From Luidia sarsii (lineage: Eukaryota; Echinodermata; Asteroidea; Paxillosida; Luidiidae): a stretch of DNA of 64,000 nucleotides. The notes below the pieces were generated by a model. The model had not been told where the DNA came from. It did not search any database and saw only the letters and a list, made by a program, of their open reading frames with translations. The stretch lies in the NCBI GenBank assembly GCA_949987565.1, contig OX465107.1, forward strand, positions 2,733,393 through 2,797,392, written 5' to 3'. This document shows, one piece after another, positions 1 to 13,930 of the stretch; the stretch's first letter is position 1, and every line of letters starts with the position of its first letter. The position numbers and the translations under genes are program-made.

Positions 1-278
1 TTACATGCCTCGTATTCGTGTTTTACGTGTTTTGGTCACGTGGGTGAAAAAAGGTCTATAGGGGACTGTGCTGACAGTTTGCAATGTAACAACACATTGA
101 GCAAATAGAAGTTTGCCATTGATTTATCAAGGCAGCCCAAGCCTGGGCGTCTGTATGGACCATAATAGTTGATAGTCAGTTGGTATACTGACCAACGTTA
201 GTCAAAGTATTGGTCGAATATCTAGCTAGCATTATTGTTTTCATTTTTTTTTTAGGGGGGGGGGTCTGCGTGTTGTAC

Positions 279-3200
279 CTGGGCAGGTCCCATGTCTCCG
301 CATCCGGAGAAGAGCCAGTTGGACTTGAAGAGGCAGCCAAGCCAAAGGTCCCCGGTCTCTTTGTCCACCTCGATGTTGTCCACGGCCGTGTACGTATCAA
401 TCTTCTGCAGGGGTACCGGTACAATTTGGTTTGTTTAATTCACTATAGGTCCCTTAAGAGTCGGGTAACAGTGAGAGAAAAAGACCATTCAAAAATCCCC
501 CCCAAAACCACCTTTATCAAAGGCAGTTACTGCGGCCTATCTCGATAGTATTCAATAATAATATGAAATACAGTACAATCTGTACAATTATAATTATAGT
601 TTGAATTACAACAAGGAATTACCGACATGTAGGTAAAAGGTGAAGCAAGCTGCTTTTGTACCTTTCCCTTGGACAGACAAGACTCAGACAGACAAGGAAA
701 TGACAGACAAAGTGGCTAGTAAATAGACCAGGCTAGTAAATAGAACAAGCATATGTGGATATGATAAGGCCTAGTGCAATTATTTAGGAAAGCAGCAAAA
801 TACATAGGCCTTTTGTATAATTATTAGAAGTCATAAAATCACCATGATTCACTCAAATTGACATTAAATTATCTCCATATTAGATTCCTATAAATGCACA
901 TACGAATACACATGCAATGTACCTTTACCTATTATAATATAAAATTCATATACATCAATACTTTCCCAAAAGGTGTTGTTTTAGTTTTTTGGAAAATAAT
1001 TGGAGTGAGGAAGATTTTTTTAATTCATCGATCGATAGTGTGTAACTTTCGTGAAATCTGTTATTAGGGCCCTTTTCCAAAACCCGGCTTAGGCTTCGGC
1101 TCCGGCTTCGTCTGTTATCCAAAAGCTGAAATCACAGGTCGGAGTTCTTTGTTGAGGTTGAAGCTTTGGATTCTTTTCCAAAACCCAGTGTAACATTCAA
1201 AAACAAAGCCAAAGGTTTTCCGTTTTCATGCCTTGTACTTTCAAATGGATGGAAGAACTGGAGACAAAGCCGGAGCCTGAGCCTAAGCCGGGGTTTGGAA
1301 AAGGCCCTTAGATTATTGTGCAACTTACGCAATAAGATTATGGTTTACGTTGAGTAACGCCATCAACTTGTTTCGTGAAATCGTGTCAGAGTTTCGCAAT
1401 GTAGGGTGCTTATTTCAGTAAGCAGATTAGGCCTACAACACGTTCTTATTAATGTAAATAACACCTCACAAGGGAAAGTTTTTCCGATTATTACCTTTTA
1501 GTCTAGAATAGGACAGAAGTAACAAATGAAATATTGAAAGTATAATAACAAACAAATGCTGCACACTGCTATTATGACTCACAAAATAAGGGCTGCCTTG
1601 TCAACCTATAGCAAGACCTTTCTCAACGGCAGAATGTGAGAGTGCAGTTTGACTGCAATGACAAGAAATGATAAATCTCAGAAATGTCGATCCCGCTGGA
1701 ACTTTCTCTAAGGTAGAGTGTTCTATCCCGCCTCTTTTTTTCTCTTTTTTTTTGGGACCCTTAGACTGTCGCTGTAATGACGTCATCTTACCTTGAGCAG
1801 CGTCAGAGAACCGTCATCGTTCTGATTGAAAACACTGACTTGGTCGTCAAAGGTCCCAGCCACGTACACGTATCTGCAAAAGGAGACGGTTGTAAAAAAA
1901 AAAAACACCCTGATTAATCAAATGCGGTGGATGGGACGTAAAACGGGAAGCAAACTGTAGGGGGATTTCTCTCCGGACGTAATATTAGTAAAAGAATCGA
2001 CTCGTCTATAAAGGTATATACACCAAATGGAAGCAATCAAAGAGATTCAGGTTCAAGCTACAATTTCCAGTGCGATGACTGGTGCCGAGAATCTCCTGTA
2101 TGAGAAGTGATTGAACGAGGAGTCACGAATAGGACGGACTTTATAGGCGTCCACCCGATACCGATGCCAGTTACGCGTTTTTAATATACATTTCAGATTC
2201 GCCAAATCCCCACCCAGAACAGCCATTCACCCTCGACTACAGTGCTCAATGTGCATGTTCACGATGGCCTGTATGAATATCAACGAACATTGCTAGAATA
2301 AGTAATTGGCGTCGGAACCGGATGGACGCCCGTGACGTCCTTCCCGTTTTTGCACCATGGTTTGTGATGGAGGGCGCCCCCATACCTCCCGTCCGGAGAC
2401 TGGTTGATGCCGTTCGCCAGCGTGAAGCCTCTGGCCACAATCCGTGCCGCCTGTCCGTCGTAGTAAGCCACTGTCCCCGTCCGTATAGGGGAAAACACCT
2501 CGACAATTGTCACCCACAAGTCGTTGCTGACGTAGAAGCGACTGTCACTTACTGCCACTATGTTGTTGGGTCTGTCAATAGAGGGACACGATACAAGTAT
2601 ATACACAAGTTTAGTAAAATGGTTCAAATTGCTTAGGCTACTGACATAAAATAAAAATTACAAGATTCCTCTTTTGAGAAAGGTCCTGCTAGAATCGAAA
2701 CTTCACGCCCAAGGATAGTAAATATTATACTAGAGATTAAAGCGTCTAGCGTATGTTTAAAAAAACCAGGGCTCTTAATATTCAATCAAATTTTCTTTGT
2801 TATTTCCAGTAATGGTTGAAGATTCCCAGCCAGTTTACTTAAACTCTTTTTTAAGAAGAATACAATTAGCAATTCCAGTTGCCGTATACGGAATTAATGG
2901 AGAACTTCAAGCTGGTGTCAATGCACAGCTTCTTTACCTATATATGTTTTCGCTGGTGACCGTCTCCTCGTGTTGCAGAGTGTTGGTACCCGGCTGGTAT
3001 TCAAAGATCTCCACGGACGGTTTCTCTGCCCTGTTGACCACGAACAGTCTTACTTTCCCTTCCGACAGCAAATACACAGGGAACCTCTTTCAATGAACCA
3101 AACACTTACGACAACACACTCAAAGGAATCCTTCAAATATAGATTAATCCAGAAACATGTAGAAAAATGGATTGTATTGGAATCGGCTTCAAGTCCTACA

Positions 3201-4784
3201 GATATCGTTGCAAACTGCTTACAAGTTTCAAACGTTTACAGGGTCACACTCAAAGGGATCCTTAAAGTTCAACAGGAAAAAGTAAAACAAATTTAAAATC
3301 CCGTTTTGGCATTAAAATTGTTCATCGGTACATTATAACCACGGATCAAACGCCAGTTTTGTGTTTCAGGATTATTTGAAGTTTTTAGATTAAAATTATG
3401 CCTGTAGTTATTGAGGGCGCTCTTCTTAAATGAAGGGATATTGGGCATAGACCTTTTTCATGTGACGTTATGCCGGACCGCCTGATAATGGCAGTGCACA
3501 GTGTAAACACCAGTTGTTCCATGATAATGGTTGTGCATACAATTTCCGTAAAAAGCGGTCCAACGTGGCGGCAGTGCTTTTGTGTTACGAGTTTTGGTCA
3601 CGTGGGTGAAAAAAGGTCTATATGCATTGGATTTACGTTGATTTTGTTTTCTCTTTCATAATTGTCAGGGTTGCGATGCTTGGGCTTGGAGCTCACCGGT
3701 GGTGTCGTCCTCCCAAATACTGATCCCCAGGTAGTTGGGCGGTCGGGTGAAGCCCCCGTCAGGCCCCACCACCGTCACCTCGCTCACGTTGCGCTCGGGC
3801 CGGTTGAAGTCAAAGGTGAAGATGCGACTCTTGATCTGACTGTCCCAGTGAGCAGCTGTGAACTTTATTCCCTGTTAAGAAGAATGGGTACCCAAATGTT
3901 GCTTTCTCAATGCCAGCCGCTCAAAGATCAAAGTGTGGGTGGGGATAAGCAACGAGATTGGACAGTTTCAATTTCACACGGGAGAGGAAGAAAGAACACG
4001 ATATAGTTACCGACGTGATGAAGGCAATGCCCTTGGATGTGACAGTGATGTCTTCCGAGCCAAATTCTGAGCGCAACAAAGCACAAAAAACAAATAGAAG
4101 ACAAAATTCTAGCAGCAGTATATGCATCACTCTTAATGGCCCCTCTGTGCTTATTATGAACAATCAGCATATTTTGTAATAAGGGATCATCGTTTGGAGG
4201 ATAGATATTATATGATTTTTGCGTCAAGGAGAATGTAGTTAGGCTGTTCAATCGACATTATTTTAACAATGAAGTATTGTGGCACTTTCGATACGTAAGT
4301 GGGAGAGGGGGAAGTGTTTCTGGTGAAATTCACGTCCTACCACTTACCCACTCCAGGAACGATACGGCACGGTCCCGGTGTGTGGTTGAACACATGCCTG
4401 TGTACGCCAGCTAGTCGCCTAGGAGGACGAATGGAGGATCGTGATATTCAGGCCGATGAAGGTTAGTAAAAGGGAAAAGGCGAGAATTGCTTACGAAATG
4501 AGACACTGTCGGATAAAAGTACACGGTGAACAGTCTGCCTGATGACGTATACGTTTCGTCAATAGATACTCGGGGTCCATTCATTTTGTTCACGCTCCTC
4601 CACTGGTTCGCGTTATTTAACCTCAACAATATCCGGATCCCGTTTCCATTTCCAAGTTTGCGGCAGTCGACTCGTCCCCACCATCATCCCAGCCCATCGT
4701 GTATACTCACGCTATTCTGAAGCCGTTCTGCAGACACAGCACAAGGCCCACGAACAGGGCCGCTTTCAGCAACTTCCCGGCCAT
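279..4784 (-). CDS. Paraoxonase-like protein, array copy 1 (3' end outside window)
   Basis: Exons in coding order: 4784-4711, 4418-4348, 4066-4011, 3871-3697, 3058-2938, 2571-2386, 1873-1792, 404-279. The ninth exon should lie left of position 1. Every junction is GT-AG and the reading frame carries through all of them. Exon 1 gives an N-terminal hydrophobic helix beginning MAGKLLKAALFVGLV, like the retained signal anchor of PON1. Exon 2 carries the Cys equivalent to PON1 Cys42, and exon 3 the GSED calcium-ligand motif (E53, D54). Exon 6 carries FYVSND and ANGIN, and exon 8 VDN followed by ETGDLWLGC. PON1 catalytic His115 and His134 are Leu and Arg. The PON family folds as a six-bladed, calcium-bound beta-propeller in the secretory pathway or on lipoprotein. 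Family membership is secure; enzyme activity is doubtful. Confidence 0.9.
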
Positions 4785-6548
4785 GCTGAGGAACCGAATG
4801 CTCCGTACTCAAAACGTATCGCACATCTGGCCCGACCCGTGTCAACCGCCAACAGCCGTGGCCTTCGAACCGCGCGCTCGATTGATCATGCACCGTGCTA
4901 TTGCACCAAGACTGAATTGCCGCATGATTACACAAAATGTTTTTCACATGTAAACAGCGACTCTCAAAAACGGTCATGAACTATACGAGTCGGAAGGCGG
5001 ACCTTGATAAGCCACTTGTACACACACATGTATGACATCATTCAATTTATTCATGCTTTATGCATATTAATGAGGATAGAAACATTGCAATAGGTACAGA
5101 ACTATACATTAAAGGGAATATACACCATTTTCAAAGTGCCCAATTTCCGGACTTACTAAATTTGAGAAATTATTTAGGCGTACTCAAGTTTGTAATAGTG
5201 CCAGACATTTCGTGAAATTTTAACGCTCGAGAATCTGCCTTTTTCGAACGATCGCGACCTCCAGGCCTATGTTTGAAAAAGTTAGCATTTGAATTCGTTT
5301 CCACGTTGTTGATTTTCTCGTGACGTTGGTTGACGGTTGGCCTTTAAATCAACAAAATGGGTCTAGTTTCTATCCCCCGTGTGGGTTTGTGGGCTTTGTG
5401 CTTTTCCCGATTCTACATGCACTCAGACCGAATTGCCGCATCGTTACACCAGAGGCTTTTGATATGCAAATCCAGGCCCATCGGAAGCAAAAACAGGGTG
5501 TGTGTGTGTGTACGTGTGTGGGAGGGGGAGTTTGAACTTCGCAAAATAATGGTGTGCCCTACCTTCCAGCCAACAAAATGGGTCTGTAGTCTGTACACAT
5601 GTGGATGGGTGCACAACCTTTGCACACAAGTTTGTGGGCTTTGTGCCGCTTAAAGGAATATGAAGCGATTTTCCTGATTCTACATTTACACTCTTTTGGG
5701 GGTTAGTTCACGACATTCGGGGAGTGCGTATATCATGTGTTGTTGACCGCGAATGCACATGGAATCAAACGAAAGTCTAAACAGACATGACTACCAAGAT
5801 TAGAACACAATATTCTTTATGACCGTATGCTTAAGATGTACTACAAGCGGCAGAAGCATATGAAACACAACATTAAAAATGATATAGTACATGTAGGCCT
5901 ACATATTTGGTTAAAAGACTTTCATTTTTGTTTTCAAAACAGTGCATGAACACAACTACCCTGACTGGTGAATAGAATAAATCAGAAGAAAAAACAATCT
6001 ACTTCTTGTTGACCATTGTATGGTGGATTCGGGATACTAGATCACTTGGAACTTTAATGTGAGTATAGATGCTCAAAGCAGTATTGGGATGGGTCATCAA
6101 TGGCAGTTTTCAACATCAATTCTGGTCTCACATACTTCGTATAGTGGTGTCCCCGGACAAAATCGAAAACAAAAAACCACAAGATTTTCATTTTGTGAAT
6201 GTTGGTCGAACTAAGATGGTGCTCTTGAATTGCTTGAAGACTCAGTTAAATTGATAAATTGTACATTTAAATGTTCAGAGCCTGAACAGAGTAAGAGTCA
6301 GAATCTGACCCAAAGTCAGATCCAAAGCTAGGGGCACAATTAATTCAGAGACATAGCCAGAATCGTAGCCCCATCTAAGCCGTAAATTAGAAGAAAAACA
6401 ACTTAGTCCCACACTTTTATTATTTTATTGACAATCGCCAACCACGAGCGCCAAAACAGGCCACTACAACTTAAGGAGGAATTGACAGGTTAGAAAGATA
6501 ACTATTAATCAATTAACAGAGACTGCCAGTGACTGAGTCCCGGGATCT
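4785..6548. other. Intergenic spacer between PON-like copies 1 and 2
   Basis: No exon found. It holds short repeats, including a GT run near 5500-5525. Its right half (about 5540-6300) is a diverged relative of 12600-13340 and 19850-20590, so the upstream flank was duplicated together with the gene. Confidence 0.6.
6416..6429 (-). promoter_or_regulatory. Candidate polyadenylation signals of PON-like copy 2
   Basis: Two AATAAA hexamers on the minus strand (6429-6424 and 6421-6416) lie about 120-130 nt after the stop codon of copy 2. This is a normal distance for a short 3' UTR. No transcript evidence is available. Confidence 0.45.
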
Positions 6549-9500
6549 TCAGAAGGCCCGTAGGTCGCAATACAACAGCTTGTTCGTGATGGTTCCGACC
6601 AACATCTGGTCTCGGTAGGGTCGAGCGACACTGGAACCACTCAGGAGCTGACCATCGTCGGCTAGAACCTCTTTCACATCGGCCCTCAGCTCCTCGTCCA
6701 ACCTCACTCTCAGAACCTTAACAGCCAGAAGAGAGAGAGAGTATGCGTGTGTGAGGGAGAGGGGGGGAGGAGGAGAGGGGGGAGAGCGAGAGAGCGAGAG
6801 AGAGAGAGAGAGGGGAGAGATAGGGAGAGGGAGGGAGAGGGAGGGAGAGAGGGAGAGAGATGGAGAGAAGAGAGTAGAGGAGAGTAAGAATGAGAGGCAT
6901 AGGGGAGAGGAGGAGGGAGAGAGACAGTCCAGTCGAAAGGGCGGTGGTTATATGAAATACTGGTTGGCAGCAGACAGAACTCTCATGAGATTTTAGGCTG
7001 CTCATGGGAAGGTATCAGTGGAGAATAGTTCCGCGGTGATACCATGTACAATAATCTCGGTTGCATGGTATAACTAAGTGATTCTGAGAAGAACCGAGAG
7101 ACTGTCGAGGAGAATGTACTTCAAGGCAAAGCACTGAACATACGGGTTTTAATATTTACGCGTCGAGTAGGATAAACCCTTGTTAGGGAGACTCGTAGTT
7201 TCAGTATACTCTGCTCGTCTAGAGGAGACTGCTCTGACGGTGTGCAATGTAACAAAACATCGAGCAAAAAATGTGCTGCCCCCAAAATGGCGTGGCCAAC
7301 ACTTGATCTGGCCTTCGCGATGGATTTTTACCATGGCAGTCCAAACCTGGGCGTCTATGGGCCAGTTGGTATTCTGACCAACGTTAGTCAAAGCATTGGT
7401 CGAATATTTTAGTTGGCATTACATTGTCTTTGTTGGGGAGGAGGGGGACAGCGTGTTGTACCTGGGCAGGTCCCATGTTTCCGCGTCCGGAGAAAAGCCA
7501 GATGGGCTTGAAGAGGCAGCCAAGCCAAAGGTCCCCGGTCTCTTTGTCCACCTCGATGTTGTCCACGGCCGTGTACATATCAATCTTCTGCAGGGGTACA
7601 ATTTGGTGGTGTTGTTTGTTTGTTTAATTCACTAGGTCCCAGAGCAGTCGGGTATTATAACAGACAGAAAAAAAACACCGATCAGAAATACCCCCCTAAA
7701 AAACAAAAACAAAACAAAGGCAGATTCTGCGCCCTATCTCAACAGTGCGTGTCTATCGTGAAATCTGTCATAACGATATTGTGCAATTTACGCAATAGGA
7801 TTATAGCTGAGTTACGTCATCAACTAATGTTTCGTTGAGTCGGCTGATGGCAATTTGCAACACGTTTTTATTAATGTTAATAATTCTTCACAAGGGAAAC
7901 TTAGCCCGATTAATACATTTTAGAATGAGGACAGAATGTGCAATGAGATATTCAAGTATAATTCTTACCAAACAAAATGTTGCACACTGCTTACTGACTT
8001 TCATCTCACAAAATGATTGAAAGCACCTGCTTTCACGATGCTAGCAGGTCCTTTATTAACAACAGAATAGCAGTATGCAGTTTGGATGCAATGGTAAGAA
8101 AATAATAGGAATCTCAGAAATTGCGATCCCAACAGTAACTTTCTGGAATACAGAGTGTTCAAGCCCGTTTTTTCTGTTTTTGGGGCCCCTAGAGAACCCT
8201 GACGTCATCTTACCTTGAGCAGCGTCAGAGAACCGTCATCGTTCTGATTGAAAACACTGACTTGGTCGTCAAAGGTCCCAGCCACGTACACGTATCTGCA
8301 AAAAGAGACGGTGGTAAAACTTCATAAAAAAGGATGGCTCCGATGAGCTGATTATCATAAAGTGTGGACCTACAACTTTGTTTTTATAAGAGGTCTTTTG
8401 AATTGATATATTGTAGAGTAAGTGAAGCTTAAGACAACCTTTGGCAGTGAGTGTTTATGTATAGTGTTCAAAGGAGCTTGATTTAGTGTTCTGCACCCTT
8501 CAGCCATGAGCTATCGGGTGGAGGGCGCCCCCATACCTCCCGTCCGGAGACTGGTTGATGCCGTTCGCCAGCGTGAAGCCTCTGGCCACAATCCGTGCCG
8601 CCTGTCCGTCGTAGTAAGCCACTGTCCCCGTCCGTATAGGGGAAAACACCTCGACAATTGTCACCCACAAGTCGTTGCTGACGTAGAAGCGACTGTCACT
8701 TACTGCCACTATGTTGTTGGGACTGTCAATAAAGAGACACGATACTCGGTAATCGTGTTTTAGTCCTTTTCCCTCGACTAGTACTTGAAAGTTGTCCAAA
8801 ATCCTATTGGATGTAAACTTTACACATTTATGGTTTACTCACCCTTAAACATTTGTAAATGAATGATAATTATACCAAAGTGTTTCAAATTGCTTAGGCT
8901 ACTGACTTAAATGACAGAATTCCCCTTTTGTGAAAAGTCCTGCGAGGATCGAAATTTCAAGCTCAAGGATAGTAAATAATTTGTATATAACTACAGAGAT
9001 TAAAGCGTCTAGCGTATGTTTAAACAGAGGCCATGATTCTAATCCCTTCTCAGTCAAATTGTCTTTGCTGTTTCTAGTAAATAGTTGAAGATTCCCAGCC
9101 AGTTTACCTTTACCCCTTTTTAAGAAAAATACAATAAGCAATTCCTGTAGCCGTACAGAATTAATGGAGAACTTCAAGCTGATGTCAATGGTAATTTCTT
9201 TACCTATATATGTTTTCGCTGGTGACCGTCTCCTTGTGTTGCAGCGTGTTGGTACCCGGCTGGTATTCAAAGATCTCCACGGACGGTTTCTCTGCCCTGT
9301 TGATCACGAACAGTCTTACTTTCCCTTCCGACAGCAAATACACAGGGAACCTCTTTCAATGAACCTCACAGTCGTACAGATATTTCAAACGTTTAGAGGG
9401 TCTGACATTTCTCCAATGCCGAGAGAAAGGTCCTGCTAGGATCGGAACACCGGGCTCCCTTACATGCTGTGTGTGTTGTTGTTTAAGATTTGTACTAGAA

Positions 9501-12380
9501 TTGTTTCTGTGATTTTTCCTCTCTTTTCAAATTATCAACTGGTAAGGCTATTGGTCAATGGAAATCCAACTGTTTGATTATAATTACTGGTCAAAATAAA
9601 TCAGTCGCGAATTGCAATCATTTCCGATCACACCAGACAAGGAGATGGGCCAACGAAATCGTTGTTCACAAGCGTTGTTAACAGCGTAAGTATGTGGTGC
9701 CAGGGCTATCAATTTTGCAGTAAAAGAAGGGTTACTTGGTATGCATTGGAAATACGCTGAATTTTGTTTTCTCTTTCACAATTGTCAGGGTTGCGATGCT
9801 TGGGCTTGGAGCTCACCGGTGGTGTCGTCCTCCCAAATACTGATCCCCAGGTAGTTGGGCGGTCGGGTGAAGCCCCCGTCAGGCCCCACCACCGTCACCT
9901 CGCTCACGTTGCGCTCGGGCCGGTTGAAGTCAAAGGTGAAGATGCGACTCTTGATCTGACGCTTCCATTCAGAGGGTGCGTACTTTAAACCCTGTTAAGA
10001 AGAATGAATACCCAAATGTTGCTTACTTTCTGCCTTACTGCCAGCCACTAGAAGAAGTTTGGGTGGGGATAAGCAACGAGATTGGACAGTTTCAATTTCA
10101 CACGGGAGAGGAAGAAAGAACACGATATAGTTACCGACGTGATGAAGGCAATGCCCTTGGATGTAACAGTGATGTCTTCCGAGCCAAATTCTGAGCGCAT
10201 CAAAGCACAAAATAGAGAAGAAAGAATACAAGCATGAGTAGGCCATTTTGACTTGAAATGTCCTCTCAAGGCTTATTATCATAACTCATCACAAATCTAA
10301 TAAGGGCTCTTCATGGAGGATAGATAATGATACGAATTTTGCATCGAGTTGCAATGAGTTGGCTTTACTCGAGGTATACTAACACTGTCTAAGCTCAGTG
10401 TCTGTATACGGGCAGCTCGGACGGGATTGGAGCCTACCACTCCCGGGAATAGGTGGCAGAGGGGGATGTGACCCCAAAACGGGCGGCGAAGCGTTTCGGG
10501 TCAAATTCACGTCCTACCACTTACCCACTCCAGGAACGATACGGCACGGTCCCGGTGTGTGGTTGAACACATGCCTGTGTACGCCCAGTAGTCGCCTAGG
10601 AGGACGAATGGAGGATCGTGATATTGAGTCGTGTGCATGAAAACTATAGCATTTACCAGTACTTTTACCACCGTTTTTAGTAGCATTTACTCGTGTTTGT
10701 ATGAATAAAAAAAACATGCAAGTATAGGCCTGTACGCTTTTACTGGAAAGTATTTGCTAAATCCTGAAAGTATTTACTTTCACTTGAGCATTTGCTTTGT
10801 TTGTATGAATAACAAGAAATAAGTGCTTCAGATGTCGAGTATGCACTGGTATTTTTCTGGGTCAGTGTAACCTTGAAAAGGAGAAGCACATACTAATGCA
10901 CAAAATGTCAGCGTGTAAAAGGTGTATGCCCCTGTAGGAAGGAGTGTGCATTGTGCAGTCGTGGCGAAATGATCATCATATCACGCAGGTTTTCTGGATC
11001 GGAATCAGCCATGTTGAAATTTGGTGTAACTACATTAAACAGCACACCAGGCTGGTCGGCGTGTGAGCGTGGGTACGTACAATAAAAGCCATATTGTTAA
11101 AAACCATTCGGATGTGCACTCAATTAAGCAAGTTGCTACTATTTGCACCAGCAGATACTTAGCAGTAAAATTAACATTTTATTCACACAAATTCCAGAAT
11201 TTACTTGTTCTAAATTACTTCGCAGTAAATGCTTTTGCTATTTGCTTGATCTTCCTGGCGTTTGCTAGTTTGTATACATCTGAATGGGGCCGATGAGGGT
11301 TAGTACTAGTAGGGGGAATAAGCGAACATTGCTTACAAAATGAGACACTCTCGGTCAAAAGTACACGGTGAACAGTCTGCCTGATGACGTATACGTTTCG
11401 TCAATAGATACTCGGGGTCCGTTCATTTTGTTCACACTCCTCCACTGGTTCGCGTTATTGGAACTTCAAACAGTGCACCACTCTACCTGGGAACCAACTA
11501 ACGCATCCCCGATCCCAAGCGGTAAAAACGGAACCTCTAAACCACCATATAGGCCTAACGACGACGCACCGAGGTTCCCTAACTCTTTCAAAAAACAAGT
11601 CGAGGACGAAGATTGAATCCTCTTCGATTTCCCAATTATGCGGCGGGCGATTCATCCCCACCCCGCCCCAGACGACGAACCCTCACGAACTTTTAAGGGC
11701 CAAGTAAAATTAATTCGTATCATAGTGTCAACAGATAGGCCTATTGGCCTGCCCAATTTCAGACAAACTTAAAGGGATAACACAGCATTGGTCGAGGTCA
11801 AAGAATAGCATCCATACGTTGTCTGATCCAACATATGCGTGGAATAGCACACGTGTGAACATTTCAGCTCAATCCGCCTACCGAGTCTCGAGAAAATAGT
11901 GAAAAATGCAGCATTCAACGAATTGTTGCGAAAAATCGGTTAGATCTAGGGGTGAGAGACGTAAACGATTTCTTTACTCTTTTCTCCGAAAATACAGCAT
12001 TTTAGGCAGAAATATTTCAATGCGAGGTTTCTACCAAACTGTAAATCTTTAAATTTAGTGGGCCTGACGTTTCGATCCTAGCAGGACCTTTCTCAAAGGC
12101 AAACTGTAAATCTGTGAACATTTCTGTTTTTCGATCTAACCAATGTAGTGTAGGGGCTTTAATAATTTATTAAGCTGTATAGTATGATGTATTTTCGCAG
12201 CGTCCTGTATGAATGCCAATATTGGGCTATCTAGCTTGACGCTATAGTCTACCGCAAAAACAATGTCACGTATCTCTACTAGTTATTGTTCCGTAGGCCT
12301 ACTCACATTATTCTGAAGCCGTTCTGCAGACTCAGCACAAGGCCCACGAACAGGGCCGCTTTCAGCAACTTCCCGGCCAT
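6549..12380 (-). CDS. Paraoxonase-like protein, array copy 2 (complete, 352 aa)
   Basis: Exons in coding order: 12380-12307, 10595-10525, 10190-10135, 9991-9817, 9324-9204, 8722-8537, 8295-8214, 7587-7462, 6716-6549. Lengths 74, 71, 56, 175, 121, 186, 82, 126 and 168 nt join into one open frame of 352 codons plus TGA; human PON1 is about 355 aa. The start is the ATG in GCCATGG-like context at the head of the hydrophobic exon 1. Calcium ligands (GSED, ND in FYVSND, ANGIN, VDN) and both disulfide cysteines (residue 42 and the LLYCDL near the C-terminus) are kept. Residue 115 is Leu and the His134 position is Arg (N-R in FVINRAE). Exons 7-9 differ from copies 3 and 4; exons 1-6 are identical to copy 3. 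Likely a secreted or ER-luminal propeller protein; hydrolase activity is uncertain. Confidence 0.93.
6727..6935. repeat. GA/CT microsatellite in last intron of PON-like copy 2
   Basis: A purine-only GA/GGA-rich tract on the plus strand starts about 10 bp from the exon 9 acceptor. On the coding strand it is a CT tract that extends the polypyrimidine tract of the last 3' splice site. Confidence 0.85.
12040..12110 (+). repeat. Dispersed repeat with GACGTTTCGATCCTAGCAGG core
   Basis: Contains a T-rich lead, GGGCCTGACG, the 20-base core and CTTTCTCAAAGGC. The same block is found in either orientation, more or less decayed, at about 2670, 8930, 9420, 28730, 31970, 37265, 39825, 41815, 52390 and 56640-56950. 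Confidence 0.7.
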
Positions 12381-13930
12381 GCTGAGGAACTTAATGTACT
12401 TTGCACTTAAGCACTAGAACAAGCGGAAAAAAACGCCTTGCTGTCTGGAATTCGTACTCAAAATATTAATGCGCAGACCCGACCTGTATCATCCGTTGTG
12501 GCTCGATTTATTTTACACCGTGCTCTTGCACTCAGACCGAATTGCCGCATCATTACACCAGAGGTTTTTGATATGTAAATCCAGGCCCATCGGAAGCTAA
12601 AAAGGGGCGTGTATAAGGGGGGAGGGGGAGTTCGAACTTCGCAAAATAATGGTGTGCCCTACCCTCCAGCAAACAAAATGGGTCTGTACACATGTGGATG
12701 AGTGCATAAACATTATGCACTCATCCACAGTCATGTGTACAGAACCATTGCACATAAATTTGTGGGCTTTGTGCCGGTTAAAGGAATATGAAGCGATTTT
12801 CCCGATTCGACATTTATAGGCTACCCTTTGGGGGTTAGTCCATGACATTTTGGGCAGTGTGTATATCATGTGTGGTTAACAGCGAATGCACACGGAATCA
12901 AACAAAAGTCAGACATAATGACTACCAAGATTTAAAAAAAAAACAAGATTCTTTATGCACGTTTACTAAAGATGTAGTACAAGTGCAGAAGCAAATAATA
13001 CATTAAAACATTAAAAAATATATAGTACGTGTACGGTACTTGGTTTAACGACTTTTACGAGTCTTTTTTTCAACACAGTGCATAGATATAGAGCCACCCA
13101 TGCAGACTGGTGAAGAAATAAGAAGATTTATCACACGCTCAAAGGAGTATTGGAACGAAACATCACCATCTGCAAACTCATACTTCGTATAGTGGTGTCC
13201 CCAGGCAAAATCGAAAGAAAGAAAAAACCCACAAGATTTTCATTTCATGAATGTTGGTCGAACTAAGATGGTACTCTTGAATTGTTTGAAGTTTAAGTTC
13301 AATGAATTGTACATTTAAATGTTCAGAGCCTGAATCAGAGCAAGTGTCAGAATCTGACCCAAAGTCAGATCAAAAGCCAGGGGAACAAATTCAGAAGTAT
13401 AGCCAGAACCAGAACAATTTCGGAAATTCGAGAGAAAAAAAATCCTTAGACCAAGATTTGTTTTTTATGGACGATGGCCAACCACGAGGCCCACATCAGG
13501 CCACTCAATGTGATGGCAAAGAAGTGAAGGGGAAGGGGACCAAACCAAGAGAAGAACGATAGCTATTAATCAATTCGGGCGATTAAAAAAAGGGCGCCCT
13601 CAAGAATTAGCAATGCGTTGGCCAAATCTGTCGACCCAATGCACGTCTGGAAAGGTAGACCCTAGAGGAGGCCAAGTAAAATGCCATACGTCACAACTGA
13701 ATATTCATGAGTTAATCTCTTGACTGCGGAAGGTCAATGGGTCCCGAAATTAATTTATGCTAAGCAGCCATGACGTACGGCATTCTACTTGGCCGCCTTT
13801 AGGGTCGACCGTCTGGAAAGGGTTCGACAGATTCAGGGCATGGTGATTGGCCAGCGCATTGCAAACTCTTAAGGGCACCGTTTTGTGAATCGCCCGTAGT
13901 ATCAGGGACTGCCACTGAGTCCCGCGATCC
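12381..13930. other. Intergenic spacer between PON-like copies 2 and 3
   Basis: No exon found. It contains a long hairpin at 12683-12742. It is identical to 19631-21180 between copies 3 and 4. Confidence 0.6.
12683..12742. repeat. Inverted repeat upstream of PON-like copy 2
   Basis: Left arm TCTGTACACATG then TGGATGAGTGCATAA; right arm is its reverse complement with three extra bases, around a 3-base loop. It lies about 300 bp upstream of the start codon. The related spacer upstream of copy 1 has only part of the left arm. Confidence 0.8.
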
